From the NCBI GenBank assembly GCA_035651055.1, contig DASRGK010000109.1, positions 1-64,000 on the forward strand: 64,000 nucleotides of DNA. Direction: 5' to 3'. Within the stretch, counting starts at the first letter, position 1. Every line of letters begins with the position of its first letter. Shown piece after piece: positions 61,430-64,000 of the stretch. Source of the stretch: JAFKKF01 sp035651055 (lineage in GTDB: Bacteria; Pseudomonadota; Alphaproteobacteria; Rhizobiales; Kaistiaceae). The translations under genes and the position numbers were made by a program. The notes beneath the pieces were generated by a model that saw only the letters and a program-made list of their open reading frames with translations, was not told the origin of the DNA and ran no database searches.

Positions 61430-62944
61430 TTAGGTGCGTGCGAACGACAGCGCGACGAAGCGCGTATTGTCGCCCGACTTCACCCGAAGCAGCACGGCCT
61501 TGAGGCCGTCGGCCTTGGCCGAAGCGATCTTCTTCTCGACGTCCGCCGGCGCCTTCACCGCGGCGTCGCCGACCGCGACGATCACGTCGCCCGGCTGGAG
61601 GCCGCGCTCGGCGGCCTGGCCGTTCGGGTCGACGTCGGTGATCGCGACGCCTTCGCTGCCGTCCGGGGCCGGACCGATGGCGAGGCCGAAATCCTCCAGC
61701 GAGGCCGGCTTGGCCGGGCTGGTCTCGGTGTCGGCCGCCGCGGTCTTCTCGGCCGGAAGCGTGCCGAGCGTGACCTCGACGTCCTTGCTGACGCCGTCGC
61801 GGATGTAGGTGACGGTGACCTTGCTCCCCGGCGCCATGCCGGCGATCAGGCTCGCCAGTTCGCGCGGGTCCTTCACCGCCTTGCCGTTCACCGCCGTGAT
61901 CGTGTCACCGGCCTTGAAGCCGGCCTTGGCGGCTGGGCTGCCGTCCTGCGGCTCGGAGACGAGCGCGCCCTTGGTGTCCTTCAGCTTGAGGCTGTCGGCG
62001 ATCTCGGCGGTCACCGGCTGGATCTGGACGCCCAGCCAGCCGCGAACCACCTTGCCGTGATCCTTGAGGTCGCCGATGATCCGCTCGGCGGTCGAGGCCG
62101 GAATGTCGAAGGCGATGCCGACATTGCCGCCCGACGGCGAGAAGATCGCCGTGTTGACGCCGATCACCTCGCCCTTGAGGTTGAAGGTCGGGCCGCCGGA
62201 ATTGCCGCGGTTCACGGCCGCGTCGATCTGGATGAAGTCGTCATAGGGACCGGCGCCGATCTCGCGGCCGCGGGCCGAGACGATGCCGGCGGTCACCGTG
62301 CCGCCGAGACCGAATGGATTGCCGACCGCGACCACCCAGTCGCCGACGCGGATGTCGCCCTCGGCGAACTTCACGTAGGTGAACTTCTTGTCGCCGCCGT
62401 CGACCTTGAGAAGGGCGAGATCGGTCTTGTCGTCCTTGCCGACCACCTTGGCGGTGTACTCGGTGCCGTCATCGGTAATGACGGTCATCGTCTGGCCCTT
62501 GTCGATGACGTGGTTGTTGGTCACCACGTAGCCGTCATCGGAAATGAAGAAACCGGAGCCGAGCGCCATCGACGGGCGCGCCTTCGGCGTCATGCCGCCG
62601 GGACCCTGGCGGAACTGCTTGAAGAAGCGCTCCATCGGCGAGCCGGGAGGCATGTCGAAGAAGGGCATGTCCTCGTCGCCGCCGACCACGTCGTCGGCCG
62701 TCGTCATCGACTTGACGCGGACGCTGACGACCGCGGGACGGACCTTGTCGACGACGTCGGCGAAGGAGAGGGGCTGAACACCCTCCACCTTGACCGCATC
62801 GGCATAGGCCGGGCTCGCCGTCGGGCCGACGGCGTTGCCGGCAACGAATGCGCCGCCAAGGAAGAGGGCAACGGCGGTGCCGAGGAGCACGCGCTGACGC
62901 AGGCTCTTCATCGGGCTTCCGTTTGAATTGTGCAGATCGTTCAT
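61430..62944 (-). CDS. degP: Periplasmic serine endoprotease/chaperone DegP (HtrA)
   Basis: A 504-residue exported protease of the Do family. The signal peptide (VLLGTAVALFLGGAFVAGNA) is followed by the trypsin-like domain with catalytic His in VVTNNHVIDKG, Asp in DKTDLALLKVDG and Ser in VNRGNSGGPTF, and two PDZ domains (about 285-375 and 405-500). ATG 62944 is chosen (GGAG 10 bp upstream); ATG 62911 with GGAA closer is equally possible. It degrades misfolded envelope proteins. It is next to the cytochrome c maturation genes, as in rhizobia. Confidence 0.95.
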   Translation of the reverse strand: MNDLHNSNGSPMKSLRQRVLLGTAVALFLGGAFVAGNAVGPTASPAYADAVKVEGVQPLSFADVVDKVRPAVVSVRVKSMTTADDVVGGDEDMPFFDMPPGSPMERFFKQFRQGPGGMTPKARPSMALGSGFFISDDGYVVTNNHVIDKGQTMTVITDDGTEYTAKVVGKDDKTDLALLKVDGGDKKFTYVKFAEGDIRVGDWVVAVGNPFGLGGTVTAGIVSARGREIGAGPYDDFIQIDAAVNRGNSGGPTFNLKGEVIGVNTAIFSPSGGNVGIAFDIPASTAERIIGDLKDHGKVVRGWLGVQIQPVTAEIADSLKLKDTKGALVSEPQDGSPAAKAGFKAGDTITAVNGKAVKDPRELASLIAGMAPGSKVTVTYIRDGVSKDVEVTLGTLPAEKTAAADTETSPAKPASLEDFGLAIGPAPDGSEGVAITDVDPNGQAAERGLQPGDVIVAVGDAAVKAPADVEKKIASAKADGLKAVLLRVKSGDNTRFVALSFART

Positions 62945-62973
62945 GGGTTGGAATCTCCGTTGCCGCTTATCCG

Positions 62974-63004
62974 GCACGACCCCCTCATCCAGCGGGTGTC
63001 GTGC
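62974..63004. promoter_or_regulatory. Inverted repeat upstream of degP
   Basis: GCACGAC (62974-62980) pairs with GTCGTGC (62998-63004), loop 17. It lies between ccmH and degP, 30 bp before the degP start codon, and could be the 3' end structure of the ccm operon or a leader hairpin of degP. Confidence 0.4.
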
Positions 63005-63081
63005 GACCGCCAGCAATATGGTTCGGCCGAGGTTACGGACCACTGTCGCCGAGGTTAAATTTGCGTAATGTCTGGAGCGGC

Positions 63082-63576
63082 TTAGGCCGGCCGGGAAGGC
63101 GGGTTTTCGCCGCCCCTGCCGTCGAGGAGGCCGCTGAGGCGGGCTTCTTCCTCGGGGCTGAGCGCGAGGGCGGCAGCGGGTGCACTCCGCCGCCGCCGGA
63201 GTATCACGGCCAGGGCGGCCGCGCCCGCCAGCAGCACGATCACCGGCGTCCCCCAGAGCAGCACCGTGTTCCAGGCAAACGGCGGCTTCAGGAGGATGAA
63301 CTCGCCGTAGCGCGAGACCAGAAAATCGATCACCTGCCTGTCGCTGTCGCCGGCGCTCAGCCGCTCACGCAACAGCACGCGGATGTCGTGCGCCAGCGGC
63401 GCATCCGAATCGTCGATCGACTGGTTCTGGCAGACGAGGCAGCGGAGCCCGGCGGAAAGCTCCCGCGCCCGCATTTCGAGCGCCGGGTCCTTCAGCATCT
63501 CGTCCGGGGTAACCGCCAGCGATGGCAGCGTGACGAGGACGATGCCGAAGATCAGCCCGGCGAGGAAGTGGCGCAC
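63082..63576 (-). CDS. ccmH: Cytochrome c maturation protein CcmH/CycL
   Basis: A 164-residue membrane-anchored thiol oxidoreductase of cytochrome c maturation. After the signal segment, ARELSAGLRCLVCQNQSIDD carries the LRCxxC motif that reduces apocytochrome c; RVLLRERLSAGDSDRQVIDF and RYGEFILLKPP follow, then one membrane helix (about 104-126). ATG 63576 lies 5 bp after the ccmF stop, so it is the last gene of a ccm operon. The c-type di-heme protein at 6521-7960 would depend on it. Confidence 0.95.
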   Translation of the reverse strand: MRHFLAGLIFGIVLVTLPSLAVTPDEMLKDPALEMRARELSAGLRCLVCQNQSIDDSDAPLAHDIRVLLRERLSAGDSDRQVIDFLVSRYGEFILLKPPFAWNTVLLWGTPVIVLLAGAAALAVILRRRRSAPAAALALSPEEEARLSGLLDGRGGENPPSRPA

Positions 63577-63581
63577 CGCCC

Positions 63582-64000
63582 CTACTCCGCCGGAGCCGGC
63601 AGGATGCCCGGCCGCGCTGGCCTCGGCGCGCCGATCCGCAGCCGCCGGTCGCTCAGCGAAAACGCCCCGCCGAGCGCCATGACGACAGCGCCGAGCCAGA
63701 TCAGCGTCACCGCCGGCTTCCAGTAGATGCGCACCGTCGCCGCGCCATCCGCGGCGATGTCGCCCAGCGAAATGTAGAGCTGCGAGGGCCAGAAGGTCGC
63801 GATCGCCGACTCGGTGGTTACCGTTTCACGCGCCGCGAAGGCCCGCTTCGACGGCTCCATCGCCGCCGCGAGCGTGCCGCCGCTCCGCACCGAGAAGTGC
63901 GCGACGGTCTCCTGGTAGTTCGGCCCGTTGAGGAGGAGCGGGATCGTGGAAACCGAGCCGTTCGCCGCGCGATAGCCGTCGAGCGTCACGGTATAGCCCG
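63582..64000 (-). CDS. ccmF: Cytochrome c heme lyase CcmF/CycK, C-terminal part (cut by window edge)
   Basis: The last 138 residues of a large membrane protein. TLDGYRAANGSVSTIPL is the conserved periplasmic stretch, followed by FAARETVTTESAIATFWPSQ, LYISLGDIAADGAATVRIYW, KPAVTLIWLGAVVMALGGAF (last membrane helix) and SDRRLRIGAP. These are CcmF signatures. The gene continues beyond the window and its product works with CcmH to attach heme. Confidence 0.93.
   Translation of the reverse strand, partial: GYTVTLDGYRAANGSVSTIPLLLNGPNYQETVAHFSVRSGGTLAAAMEPSKRAFAARETVTTESAIATFWPSQLYISLGDIAADGAATVRIYWKPAVTLIWLGAVVMALGGAFSLSDRRLRIGAPRPARPGILPAPAE

Overview
The window is about 64 kb of very GC-rich, gene-dense chromosomal DNA from an alphaproteobacterium, most likely a member of the Hyphomicrobiales (Rhizobiales). 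The evidence is a near-consensus Irr (ICE) iron box, a full CtrA-type site (TTAA-N7-TTAA), two histidine kinases of the DivJ/PleC type, and a right-hand block (pleC-like kinase, glnE, two-component pair, degP, ccmH/cycL, ccmF/cycK) whose order resembles that of rhizobia. No rRNA, tRNA, CRISPR array, prophage or transposase gene was seen. Many long open frames antisense to real genes are GC artefacts and are omitted.

Layout, left to right. 0-6.3 kb: a cut-off hypothetical gene, a PadR regulator with two palindromic candidate operators, a frameshifted SDR gene, a patatin-like lipase, a PAS-GGDEF-EAL protein and xanthine phosphoribosyltransferase. 6.5-10.1 kb: an iron locus (di-heme oxidoreductase, imelysin, and divergent piuC) around one ICE box. 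10.1-16.2 kb: Mrp/ApbC, TspO, a polar amino-acid ABC transporter without its ATPase, a HIBADH-family reductase and an AlkD-like protein. 16.15-19.2 kb: two secreted proteins that share a GYF_2 domain and a C-terminal domain, one carrying a papain-like protease; this is the least familiar system in the window. 19.2-25.8 kb: Lrp regulator, DivJ-like kinase, a MazE/MazF-like pair, cobT/cobS, a DUF1289 protein, a retropepsin-like protease and a bile-acid-symporter-family transporter. 25.8-32.8 kb: dusA, an AlkX/YcaQ-like glycosylase, a cluster of small genes, a CHASE4-GGDEF-EAL protein, and an unknown 316-residue protein behind a CtrA site.

32.7-42.8 kb: an MFS transporter whose 3' end overlaps adenine deaminase antisense, then putA, a lone livH-type permease, a lipoprotein, an ArsR-SRPBCC pair with a nested palindromic operator, a sugar epimerase and a GFA-family protein. 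42.8-49.6 kb: a hairpin-rich intergenic region, then a sugar module (Gfo/Idh oxidoreductase, isomerase, xylA, xylB, LacI regulator). Two small related inverted-repeat elements bracket the oxidoreductase-isomerase pair. 49.8-64 kb: pepN, a PleC-like kinase, a secreted hypothetical protein, glnE, a HigBA-type toxin-antitoxin pair with a perfect 18-bp palindrome, an OmpR/EnvZ-type pair, degP with a clear terminator, ccmH and the 3' end of ccmF.

Themes are cell-cycle signalling (two PdhS-type kinases and a CtrA site), c-di-GMP turnover (two GGDEF-EAL proteins), iron homeostasis, sugar, proline and purine catabolism, and three small regulator or toxin modules with readable operators. Start codons were chosen from Shine-Dalgarno spacing and family length. 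Many real starts are GTG or TTG.
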